64,000 bases of DNA from Symsagittifera roscoffensis. Lineage: Eukaryota; Xenacoelomorpha; Acoela; Convolutidae. The first letter of the stretch is position 1. Each line of letters begins with the position of its first letter. Positions 11,941-20,146 of this stretch are shown here, one piece after another. The DNA lies in assembly GCF_963678635.1 (NCBI RefSeq), contig NW_026970664.1:1-64000 (forward strand). The letters run 5' to 3'. Under the pieces are notes generated by a model. It did not search any database. It saw only the letters and a list, made by a program, of their open reading frames with translations, and was not told the origin of the DNA. The translations under genes and the position numbers were made by a program.

Positions 11941-12039
11941 AAGAGAAAACTTGCAGAGATGCTTGTTGTTGTAATCTTTTTTTATCTTTTGTTGTTATTA
12001 TCGGCATTTTTTCTTATTCTTACGGCAAACAACCTGTGA
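11941..12039 (+). pseudogene. Membrane peptide, copy B, start codon lost
   Basis: The frame reads KRKLAEMLVVVIFF followed by a Leu-rich membrane stretch and TANNL, then TGA at 12037-12039. It is the counterpart of MKRLAEM... at 25322 and MMRKLAE... at 17093. The first codon is AAG where the relatives have ATG, so translation would need the internal ATG of AEM, which would remove the basic head. Confidence 0.4.
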
Positions 12040-12109
12040 TCATTTCTTTTTGCATTTTCCTTTTTGTAGATTGTTACTTATTTGGAAGATTTAGGATTTA
12101 GGTCCCCAA

Positions 12110-12480
12110 AGGGGTCCTTTTATTGGGTACACCACTATAACAGAGATGGAAATTTTTAATATTGGCAACCAGCTGTAAAATGTTCCTAAAATTGACCTTT
12201 TTTTTCTGGTTGGACACGTTTTTTATGAAACATTTTCATAAAAAGAAGCTGAAATCTGACTGGACACGACTGCAGATTAAATAAGGAAATTCAATTGTGA
12301 TTAGTTCAGTTTACACAATTGAGTTGAACGTACTCTTAGCCAACAACCATTTCATTTTCAATTTAACTCAACTCAACTAGCTCCTTTCTCAGCCCTAAAA
12401 ATTTTTAACTTCAACTTAATTACCGTCAACAATCTCCTCTCTCAGCTCTAAATCAGTAATTATTTTTGTTTTCACTCAGT
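12110..12480 (+). promoter_or_regulatory. Control tract with GATTGG-like boxes and GTCAAC repeats, copy B
   Basis: Near-copies of CTGATTGGACACGA (reverse CCAAT box) occur around 12120, 12205 and 12255. They are followed by repeated blocks of the form CAACTTAATTACCGTCAACAATCTCCTCTCTCAGC (12340-12450). The same architecture occurs at 25480-25850, ahead of the paralogous downstream frame. The arrangement upstream of two related genes suggests a promoter; the factors are unknown. Confidence 0.4.
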
Positions 12481-12565
12481 CTTTTTCCTCATTTTAATGC
12501 TCAAAATGATCCTCTCAGTGAAAAACAGCAACCTTATATACCCGGTAGAAAATTTCTCTGATTTA

Positions 12566-12978
12566 GTACAAATCAAAGTGCGAGAAACAGTCACTGTAGT
12601 GTTTTTGGCACGAATGGACATCCAAGTCCAAGTCCGGCCCATGATGGAAGTGATGCAAAGGTCTTTCAACAAACATCACATGACGCAAGTACCCATCACG
12701 GTGAAGGTAATGCAAATGTTTCTGTGAATGTGGGGATGAACTACCCAGAGATCCCAGACTCTAGATTTGTGGCTCAACCAGTCAACGACTTACTCTTTCC
12801 TTGGGAGGAAGCAGGTTCAGCCGAAAACCTCATCACTATAGATAAAGATGAGAGGTTCTCTGAAACAATGCCTCAAAACACCCTACGAAAACAACCACAC
12901 CAATATCGACCTGTTGTGCGTTCTATAGAGAATCTTCAGACTCTCGACAGCTCCTTGATTACAAAATTTTATAAATAA
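12566..12978 (+). CDS. Ser/His/Gly-rich protein frame of unknown function
   Basis: After a TGA at about 12560 the frame is open for roughly 137 codons to TAA at 12976-12978. The N-terminal part is disordered in style (GTNGHPSPSPAHDGSD, then His/Asn/Gly-rich). The C-terminal part is an ordinary acidic sequence (NDLLFPWEEAGSAENL, RSIENLQTLDSS). The same frame, including the upstream AQND..LSEKQQP segment and the TGA, is recognisable at 25884-26081. A second plus frame, 12497-12727 (MLKMILSVKN...), is also open in both copies from an ATG, so the coding frame of the first half is ambiguous. The second half is open only in this frame. No family recognised. Confidence 0.45.
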
Positions 12979-14266
12979 TTGTTGCTTGTCCTTCATTTCA
13001 TCTTTTTAAAATTATTTATTTTTCGGTTTCCTTTTAACTGTGAGAATAGATGAGTAGTTCAGGGTAACACCTACTAAATAATTGAAAAAAAATAAAACAC
13101 AAATTAAACAGAAAAATCAAGAAAAAACTATCAATTTACAAAAAAGTTTTGACATTTTTGCTTACTTTGGAAAAATTTTATCTACTATTACGCAAAGTTG
13201 TCGACAAAATCAACTCAAATTCTGTATATTGCAACAATTTTAGAGAAAATTGTTGCACACGTGTTAAAAATACATCAATTTTTTAGTAAATAAATGTTTA
13301 AACTGGAATAAAAATTAATTTGACAAAAATTCGTATCAAAAATTCAATTATTATTGTAGAAATTTGTTTAAAAAAGCTGATCCGAGAGTCTGGAATAACT
13401 CTTGACAGAGCTAGAAAGGTGTCTATTGAATCATTTAGGTATAAAGAAAAAATTCAATTAGAGAAAATGATGTCATTATACATTACTTTTTATAGAACAG
13501 TGGAAGTTGTAGAAAATTTCCGCCAAAGAAAATGACGTCATTACTCAATAACATCTAGATCTTTCTGAATCTTCTGAATATTAAAATTGTTCATCAAAAA
13601 TTAACCAATCAGAATTCCAGAACAAAATATATTTATCAAGTTGATGATATTGATGAAATAGTTTGTGGATTTTATCTATTTTGCTATTTTTATAAAATCT
13701 AAATGAAAATACTTAATCGAGGTAGTATTGGGAGTAGTTTAAAAAGAAATTTTTCATTTTTTAGAAAACCTTTTACAATTAGTTTCAGTTCAATAAAAAA
13801 TCTTTTTCTAATTGTTCTGCTTTTTAGACAAAATGACTGAAGTGTTCAAAAATTTTTGTATGAGTTCAGATATTTTCTATCTTTTTTAATGAATGTAACT
13901 AAAATTTCGTTTTAGCTGCTAACAAGATACAGTTTAAAAAAAAATTCATTTTTTTCCGAAGAACTTCTAACAGTTCAGTTCAATCGAATTCTACCACCAA
14001 CAAGAATAAAACTTCTAGAAGAAACAGAAATCTGTCCAAAAATTGAAGTCAACCATAATACAACGGGAAAGTTCCTGCATCGAGATTTGATTTGGTGTCA
14101 TATGTAACAAGTTTCTCGAAAATATTCAAATCTCCTAGTCTTGTGAGCAAATTATCATGGATTTTTGAAAATGGAGAGAACTCGAGAGTAAAAGAATTAG
14201 AAAATTTAGAAAAGAAGTAGCTTTACCTAAGTCACTTTCAAATAAACGTTACGGTTTTTCACATGA
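12979..14266. other. AT-rich tract with little recognisable content
   Basis: One 71-codon frame (13320-13535, plus) is Lys/Arg/Glu-rich (RYKEKIQLEKMM) and loosely resembles a short frame at 26923-27040 (NQKIQLEKEEYDK). A perfect TGACGTCA lies at 13533-13540 and a GATGTCAT near 13467, echoing the Maverick control regions. A TTGATGATATTGATGAAAT block at about 13640 resembles the start of the next frame at 14275. Nothing else can be supported. Confidence 0.3.
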
Positions 14267-14554
14267 TTCAAAAAAAAATATATTGATGAAATTGTGGATT
14301 TGGGTTACGGAAAAAGTTTTCATACAATTACAAGTGAACATTTACTACAAATGACTGTTTTTGAAGAAATGGTTGAACTTGACATCTTCTACAGAGATCC
14401 GAAGAATTGCTTCAGTCCCCGAACAATTGAAACAATTCAAGAAAGAAGGTACAGGAAAGAAACAAAAATGATTCAACAGGACAACCTATCTCTGTTGAAA
14501 AGAAAACATGGTGTGGCACAAGAAAATGAAAGAGACAATAAACTCGAAAATTAA
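14267..14554 (+). CDS. Charged hypothetical protein frame
   Basis: Open from just after a TGA at 14264-14266 to TAA at 14552-14554, about 95 codons; GTG at 14294 is the first bacterial-type start, but a eukaryotic gene would need an upstream exon. Sequence features are an acidic N-terminal half (FEEMVELDIFYRDPKN) and a strongly basic, Gln-rich, probably helical C-terminal half (ETIQERRYRKETKM, LLKRKHGVAQENE). No homologue recognised. It lies within the Maverick-derived interior between copies B and D, so it may be another interior gene. Confidence 0.35.
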   Translation, partial: FKKKYIDEIVDLGYGKSFHTITSEHLLQMTVFEEMVELDIFYRDPKNCFSPRTIETIQERRYRKETKMIQQDNLSLLKRKHGVAQENERDNKLEN

Positions 14555-14827
14555 CTCAATTTTTTTTCACTTAGCTTTTTTGTCTATTAACACGTTTACT
14601 AAAATTTCTTATTTGGTTGTAAATTGGATTTTTTACATTGGAAAAAAAGTTCCTGAATCAAAGCTCAGTTTTTAAAGACTTTTCAGGGCAAACTATTACA
14701 GATCATTTAAAGACAGTTGATTTTTTTATCAGAAGACTTACACAACCACTATGCACAAAATCATAACAATCAATAAATTAATCAATATCTTGAATAAACT
14801 ATGTTCATAGTTTAAGTTTTGAACTTT

Positions 14828-15194
14828 TCAAATTCTGTCCAGAAACGCTGAACCAAGATTTTGCATGGAAGCAAGTTTTTGATTAGAACTTAGATAATGT
14901 CTCTTGATTTTTTCCAAATGAATCGTTCCTTTGCAATACCTGGAATTTTTTGGCTCCTTTCCATCGTAAGTTATGTTGAACTGCTCTAATAAGTTGATTG
15001 AATTCTTCATAACTGTAATAGAACCTGTGTTTCAACAAATTGTAAAGACAGTCAATTTCTTGATGTATGTAAACATATTTGTCTAGTCTCTGCAGAATTT
15101 GGGTAGGAGATGTTCCTATTAAAAGCAAATGGAACTTAAAATTCTCCAAAGAACTTGAAGTGTTGTGGCTAGACATATAATAATCTCGGGTCAC
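14828..15194 (-). pseudogene. Hypothetical minus-strand gene with one frameshift
   Basis: 15194-14883 encodes 103 aa (MTRDYYMSSHNTSS..., containing FYYSYEEFNQLIRAVQ). The overlapping frame 15010-14828 continues with protein-like sequence (YDGKEPKNSRYCKGT ... QNLGSAFLDRI). Moving between frames near 14990 would give about 120 residues, so I read it as one gene broken by a frameshift, or two exons. An internal ATG after 4-6 codons is a possible start. No family recognised. It is convergent with 14267-14554. Confidence 0.35.
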
Positions 15195-15591
15195 TATGTA
15201 TTTTTCATAAAAATTGTTTGAAACCGTGATTTTTTCCTATAATCTGAATACAAGCTGGAGAGAGCTTGACACATAGCAGCAGCCAACTGAAAAAGGATTT
15301 TTGCAGAGAATTATGGATTTGTATAGGAGAACCAACGTCGTCTACACAATTTCCATGGAACTTTTATACAAAACACTCAATATTTGGTACTACTTCCGAT
15401 GATGGAAATCATGATGACTCATACTGCTTACTTCTTTTTTCATTCAATCTCCAAATCAATTCTCTCATTTCTCCTCAACTGATCAGTTTACTTTTTTTTT
15501 CAAAATGTACTCAAGACAAGACACTAGTCCCAAATAAATTCAAATTTCAAGAAATCAAAAAAAAAATTGGGAGATTTTCTTGGTCCCCAAA

Positions 15592-16041
15592 ATGCTACCT
15601 GGAGAAGTTTACTTTGAACTCTGCTTTCAGCTATTGAAAAAAAACGAGTTGAGGCAGCTTGAAAAAGTAAAACAAGTGTATCTTGGTGAAAAAGAAGGAG
15701 AGACGATATCAGCAATACGGAATACTGTTATTCTTGATGCTGAAGACCTTGGAATCAAACCTATAAATGAATCCAAATCTGGGAAAGACTCAACTATGGA
15801 TCAGGAGCTCGAAATCTGTATTAGAGAATACGAAATATCAACATAGGACATGAGGAGGTTGTACTTCACAATCAAAAATTACAATGCGAACAAGCCACCC
15901 TACATTCAAGTTCGACTCTTCACTGCAAAGCACAATGAATGCTTGAAGCAAGTTACCTATGTCAACTAAGTTTTGAATGAAGTCAAAGAACCGTCTGAAA
16001 GTTTGGGACATTTTGTCTATGTTGATAGTTGTATGTCCTAG
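15592..16041 (+). pseudogene. Lys/Glu-rich protein with conserved C-terminus, two in-frame stops
   Basis: An ATG at 15592 starts a frame (MLPGEVYFELCFQLL..., then KVKQVYLGEKEGET) that meets TAG at 15844 and continues in the same frame through MRRLYFTIKNYNANK, PPYIQVRLFTAK and, after a TAA in the middle, LGHFVYVDSCMS to a final stop, about 149 codons in all. The part from KPPYI to the end is repeated at 26443-26601 (KPPYI*VRLFTAKENE, FKELAQVLGDLMFVEN), where the second stop is absent but another is present. Conservation at amino-acid level in two separated copies indicates a former coding sequence. Not recognised; its position suggests a Maverick interior gene. Confidence 0.5.
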
Positions 16042-16830
16042 TAAAGTTTTGTGATAATTTTTGTGATGATTTTTGTGTATGGTAATTGAATTATTAAAGA
16101 TTCAAAAATTTTTTTGATTGAAGTGAAATTTAGAGTTACAACTTTGGACTTTTGAGAAACAGTCTGAGAAAACAAACTTGGTTTAACCAAGACGTAAAAC
16201 GAAAAACAAATTTCAGGTGGCAATCCAGTATTTGTTTAAATAATTTTTAAATTTGATCAGTTGCTCTTTTTATTAAAATTAAGATTAAATTTGTCTTCTT
16301 TAGACAAAAAAATAAACCAGATTGCTTTTACACTGAAAAAACATATCAGTAATTTTCAAATTTCAGTATTTAATTCGTTGTTTTCTACAATTTTTCCGTG
16401 CTTTGGGATTTTGATTGGTCACATCAAAACAAAGCAGATGCAAAGTAGGGATAAACAATACAAATTGTTGTAATTCTTGATACAAAATAATTGAAAAAGA
16501 TTGAATTTTCGAAAAAATCGTAAAACAGAAGGTTTTGTCGGTAAAACTCAAAAAAAGTTTAAGAGTTTTCTTTTTCTAGCTGAAAAAAATTTTTTTCAGC
16601 TAGAAATTTATCGCGGCCACTGTTTGAAATAAACATTTATCAGATTTTAAAGCTAAATTTCTTCAATACATGAATAAGATTAGAAGAGTGATGACGTTGA
16701 TGAAGATCTTATAAATTTTTATTGTACAGTAACACCAATAGTTTGATAAAAAGTTAGAGCGGATACTTGATGAAAAAGAAAGAGTGATTCCAACAAGTTT
16801 ATGAATAACGTTTTCAGTTACAAGAGTGGA
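16042..16830. other. AT-rich intergenic tract with a perfect palindrome
   Basis: No supported gene. ORFs here (16223-16038, 16261-16473, 16551-16363) overlap on opposite strands and look random. The one notable structure is the 34-bp palindrome listed separately. A GATGACGTTGATGAAG block near 16690 weakly resembles the control regions elsewhere. Confidence 0.4.
16573..16606. repeat. Perfect 34-bp palindrome
   Basis: Two 17-bp arms meet without a spacer: TTTCTAGCTGAAAAAAA followed by its exact reverse complement. It lies between the Lys/Glu-rich pseudogene and the membrane-protein gene at 16836-17093, which is read toward it, so the transcript of that gene would end in a strong hairpin with A/T-rich loop. 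A cruciform or the scar of a small inverted-repeat element is equally possible. Confidence 0.75.
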
Positions 16831-16835
16831 ACGAA

Positions 16836-17093
16836 TTAGTTTGAATGCTCAATATTTAAATAACAATTAAAAAAACTCCTATAAAACAAGAAATTGAGCA
16901 CAAGGGTAATTATGATTGATCGATTTTGATTTTCCTCACCCAAAACGTTTTTGAAAATCCTGAAAGATAAGTTGAAATTGCAATAATGAATGACCATATG
17001 TTGTTTGCTGTAATAAACAAGAAACATTGCCGATATAAGTAACACAAGAAAGAAAATTATAACAAGTAGCTTCTCTGCAAGTTTTCTCATCAA
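16836..17093 (-). CDS. Small single-pass membrane protein, copy D (most complete)
   Basis: 85 codons from MMRKLAEK at 17093. Residues about 9-29 are strongly hydrophobic (LLVIIFFLVLLISAMFLV), preceded by a basic head; a second hydrophobic stretch lies near residues 60-75. This is the longest member of a family also seen at 10774, 11941 and 25322. Relatives end soon after the membrane segment or continue past a CTTTCAG/TTTGTAG acceptor-like site, so an intron may separate the first 50 residues from the rest (GDNA CTTTCAG before the FKNVLG segment). It faces the zinc-finger fragment at 17880 with degenerate two-exon-gene sequence between, the same order as in copy C but inverted. Function unknown. 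Confidence 0.5.
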   Translation of the reverse strand: MMRKLAEKLLVIIFFLVLLISAMFLVYYSKQHMVIHYCNFNLSFRIFKNVLGEENQNRSIIITLVLNFLFYRSFFNCYLNIEHSN

Positions 17094-17179
17094 TTCAATT
17101 GAATTTTTTTGTATTAATTAGTAGGAATATTTTGTTTTTTGATTAGATAGTCATTTTTATTTGATTTTGACGTAAGTTT

Positions 17180-17870
17180 GAGAAGATAGCTCGTAGTTGA
17201 TGAAATTCAAATGAAATTTTTTAAAAATTGGAGGAAAAGAGAATTTTTTTTTGGAGTTTTGACCACGTTGAGAATAGGGTAGAGGATAAAAAGAGTCTTT
17301 GATATATTATCAAACTAGCTTTTGATCAATTTCGAAATTTCAAGAATAAACATTTTTTTTCCTTGTCAAGTGTGATTCAACCGTGAGCTTAAAGCCTTAA
17401 TTTTCAATACATGGTTCAAAGTAAACTCCTTGATTGAATTTGTTTCTCTGAAGAGAGCTTTACTTAGTCTGATAGCTCTATTTGTCACAATATGTGATAT
17501 TTATGAATAAAGTGAGAGTCATTATCTTTTTTAACTAAACAAATTAGATGAAATTTTTTTTATTTTTTTCTCGTAAAGTAACTCGAGGAAATTCATAGAA
17601 GTGAGACAGACAATTTTCAAATGATGATAATTTTTTTATGTTACGAAGAAATCCTTTTTAGAAAAAGCTGGACTCTGATTGGTCAATCTCGAACAGACTG
17701 AGTTAGTGAAAGATTACTCGATTGTGATTAATTGTTTTTTCCTAAGCAACAGCAAAGGCCTTTCACTCTGATGTTCTTACCTTTAAAGAAAATAATCTAT
17801 ATTTTCCATTAATGTTGTTGCTTACTCTCATTCATTTTTTGAGTCTATTCAAAAATAGTTTAAGTCTCCT
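17180..17870 (-). pseudogene. Degenerate two-exon gene and control region, copy D
   Basis: The reverse complement of about 17350-17500 aligns with exon 1 of the two-exon gene (CAAATAGAGCTATCAGACTAAG, CAATCAAGGAGTTTACTTTGAACC match copies B and C). Frames are broken. Sequence 17640-17870 includes CTCTGATTGGTCAATCTCG (CCAAT-type box) and should be the control region in front of the divergent zinc-finger fragment. No perfect TGACGTCA remains here. Confidence 0.4.
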
Positions 17871-17879
17871 CTAAAAAAT

Positions 17880-18164
17880 TTGGGACTATCTAGGTCTTCT
17901 ATTTATTCTCAAGTTCTTTGCCTACTTTTTGAATTTTCGTCACTGAACAGAAACAAAAGAGTAGCCTGTCTTGAATGTGATAGATGTAAAACACCTCAAA
18001 ATGTATCAAAACGTCGTACAACCTGTGGAGTTTTGAAGTGTACAAATTGTAATTTTCATAATTATAGCAGCGAGGAACTGAATAATCATATCAAGAAGAA
18101 ACATTTTATTAAAGGTCATGAGAAACACTCTCAGCAAACTCCAAACGCATTCCGGAGGTGGTAA
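17880..18164 (+). pseudogene. Orphan Maverick polB N-terminal zinc-finger fragment, copy D
   Basis: A 94-codon frame contains SSLNRNKRVACLECDRC, then KRRTTCGVLKCTNCNF and EELNNHIKKKHF: two CxxC pairs followed by a His pair, better preserved than copy A. It is the N-terminal zinc-binding region of a Maverick-type polymerase by comparison with 24339-23920. The frame ends 30 residues later (NAFRRW) and R repeat follows, so the polymerase body is missing, as in copy A. Whether the fragment works as a stand-alone DNA-binding protein cannot be judged. Confidence 0.55.
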
Positions 18165-18199
18165 ATTTAAAAATATTTTCAATCGAAACAAAGTGAACT

Positions 18200-19532
18200 T
18201 GGGAAAAATTACTTGAACTTAAAAAAATACTGAGATATTGTACCTTGAACAAATTTGGAAATCTATACAGTTTTTATAAAGTTAAGTTACTTCAGTAAAA
18301 TTCAACGCATATCTTAATCGTTCTTGTGTGATTTTGTTAAATTTTTCTTATTGATGTTAAAACCAACTCGAATGATAATCGCATTCAAATTATCCTGTTG
18401 AAAATTGAACCAAAATCATTTTTCTACAGTGAGAACTGCAATGGTGGCTTGGTTACCGGGATTTTGTTGTTTTAAACTTGCTGTTAAAGTACATAAAATA
18501 AGCTAATCAATGGAAACGTGTTTGTTAAAAAACTGTAGAAAAAAAATTTACTGGATAATTAAAAAACATCGGCGAATTGATTTGGTTTGCCTAGCTATCA
18601 TTTTACAAACCTACTAGTTAAATGTCTTGGATTGAGTTCCTGTTTTCAAGCAGATAAATTTTGATAACTGACACAGAGGAGATACAATTTGAGTAACTTT
18701 GTTGGACCTTGAACGTTTCCAGTTAAAAACAAACATAAGTATGCAATGGAATTTCATTTCAAGTATAAAAGTTGAGGTAAAAACAAGAAAAAACAGTTAT
18801 ATGGTTCAGAACCTTTGTGCTGAGGTTGTTAGCAAATTGAATTTTTGGTGCCAACTTTCCTTTGGATTGTTAAACGATCGTTAAAATGATACAGTTCTCC
18901 GAGTACGTTTTTCTTCAACTTGGATTAAATCTGAAATTGCCAGATCAAGGAAAAAACAAAAAGAACTCGAGTGGTTATTTTTTGACAAATCAAAATAGAA
19001 AATCTTTTTACTTCTCTTGGAGATTTGAGATCATTTTACTATTATTATGGTTTAACAAAAAGATTGGGAAAAATTCAACGTAGAAACACTCACGTAAAGA
19101 TAATTATGTGTAATCCATTGTAGTTTTTGTTATTTTTGACAAAATAAGTGAAATTGCATGAAAATTCGAAGGTTTTCAGCATACTTTATTCATAAAAAAA
19201 AACAACTCCGAGAAAGAAATGTTTGATTAATTGATACATTTTTCCTCTAAATTGTTTAAAATTGTTGCACTCCAGTAAAACAGTTCTAATGGAAGATAGT
19301 AGATGAAGCATAAACCAAAAATCAGATAGACTGTGATACTGTGAAATTCGTATTTTCGCTCTTATAAGCTTCAATTTTATTTTCAATAGGCGGAATTATA
19401 GGTTTTTTGCTTAATGAATTTTGCTTCAGTTTTTGAAAAAATTGTTCAATTGATACAGTTTATACCGAGAATTTGGTTTCTGTGTCGATGTTCCGGTAAT
19501 TTTGGAAGCTTTTTCTTACTTGAGAAGAGTAG
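18200..19532 (+). repeat. R repeat, copy c (reverse orientation, diverged)
   Basis: The reverse complement of 8300-9300 is recognisable here, for example AACTTTGTTGGACCTTGAA at 18695 and GGTTCAGAACCTTTGTGCTGAGG at 18800. The block at 19390-19530 (GGCGGAATTATAGG, TTTTGCTTCAG, TCTGTGTCGATGTTCC) matches the R segment at 45058-45180. It ends abruptly at the Maverick terminal repeat at about 19533, so the Maverick end lies inside an R copy. Frames are not maintained. Confidence 0.6.
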
Positions 19533-20140
19533 ATGTTTGAGCTAAAGTGGGAGGGGGGAGGGGAGCATGGATGACCCCATGTAATAAGATTTTTTAGAGG
19601 TTTCCGGTCTTCCACGCTATGTATTATGATAGAGAATAGGTTCTACAATATATTAAGATAGGGAATACCGATGGTAAGGTTCCAGTGTGATGGCAAGATA
19701 ATGGTAAGAAAACGTAATTTTTTTGGTTTTTGAGTGGAAATGTCTAGTTTTTTTTTGCAAAATTTGTAAATATCAAAGGTTAATTACGTGTAGATTGTGT
19801 GATGAAAATCTTTTAATCAGTTTTTTGAAACATGGTAAGTCAATGGTAAGAGTTTTTGGGTAAAACTTTAGAATTTTTATCGAAAAAATTGAAAAGTTTT
19901 CAAAAAACAAAACAAAACACGATAAGGTTAGCTATAATTCGACCTATTTTATTGGATAATCTACTTTCTATCTATTTGAGGCAAAACTGAAACCTACTGA
20001 ACTTTCGAAAAAAAAAATCAAATTTTTGCGAAAAAAAGTTAAATTACAAAGATAATATAAAAAACACTGCATCAAATTTCAAATTTACCGCAAATTTATA
20101 ATAACAAAATAATCACCAACAAAAAACTGCACCGTACAAA
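19533..20140 (+). repeat. Maverick terminal repeat, polB side
   Basis: Starts AGTAGATGTTTGAGCTAAAG and contains a G-rich run, ATGACCCCATGT, TTTCCGGTCTTCCA, several ATTAAGATAGGGAATA-like and GATGGTAAG blocks, and AT-rich DNA up to the end of polB. It matches 33333-33950 over its whole length in the same orientation, and 40342-40560 and the reverse complement of 43505-43855 in part. Polinton terminal repeats are typically several hundred bp and begin with AG, which fits. I find no matching 6-bp target duplication when comparing the flanks at 19532 and 33332. Confidence 0.7.
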
Positions 20141-20146
20141 AATTTA

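Noticed and set aside
12543-12565. A 23-nt GTAGAA...TTTAG intron that would remove the shared TGA
   Set aside because: Too short for normal metazoan splicing; a shared ancestral stop is simpler.
12472-12672. Minus-strand ORF (MLKDLCITSIMG...) also conserved at 25847-26047
   Set aside because: It is antisense to two conserved plus frames; conservation follows from the DNA similarity of the copies, and it has no continuation or neighbours on the minus strand.
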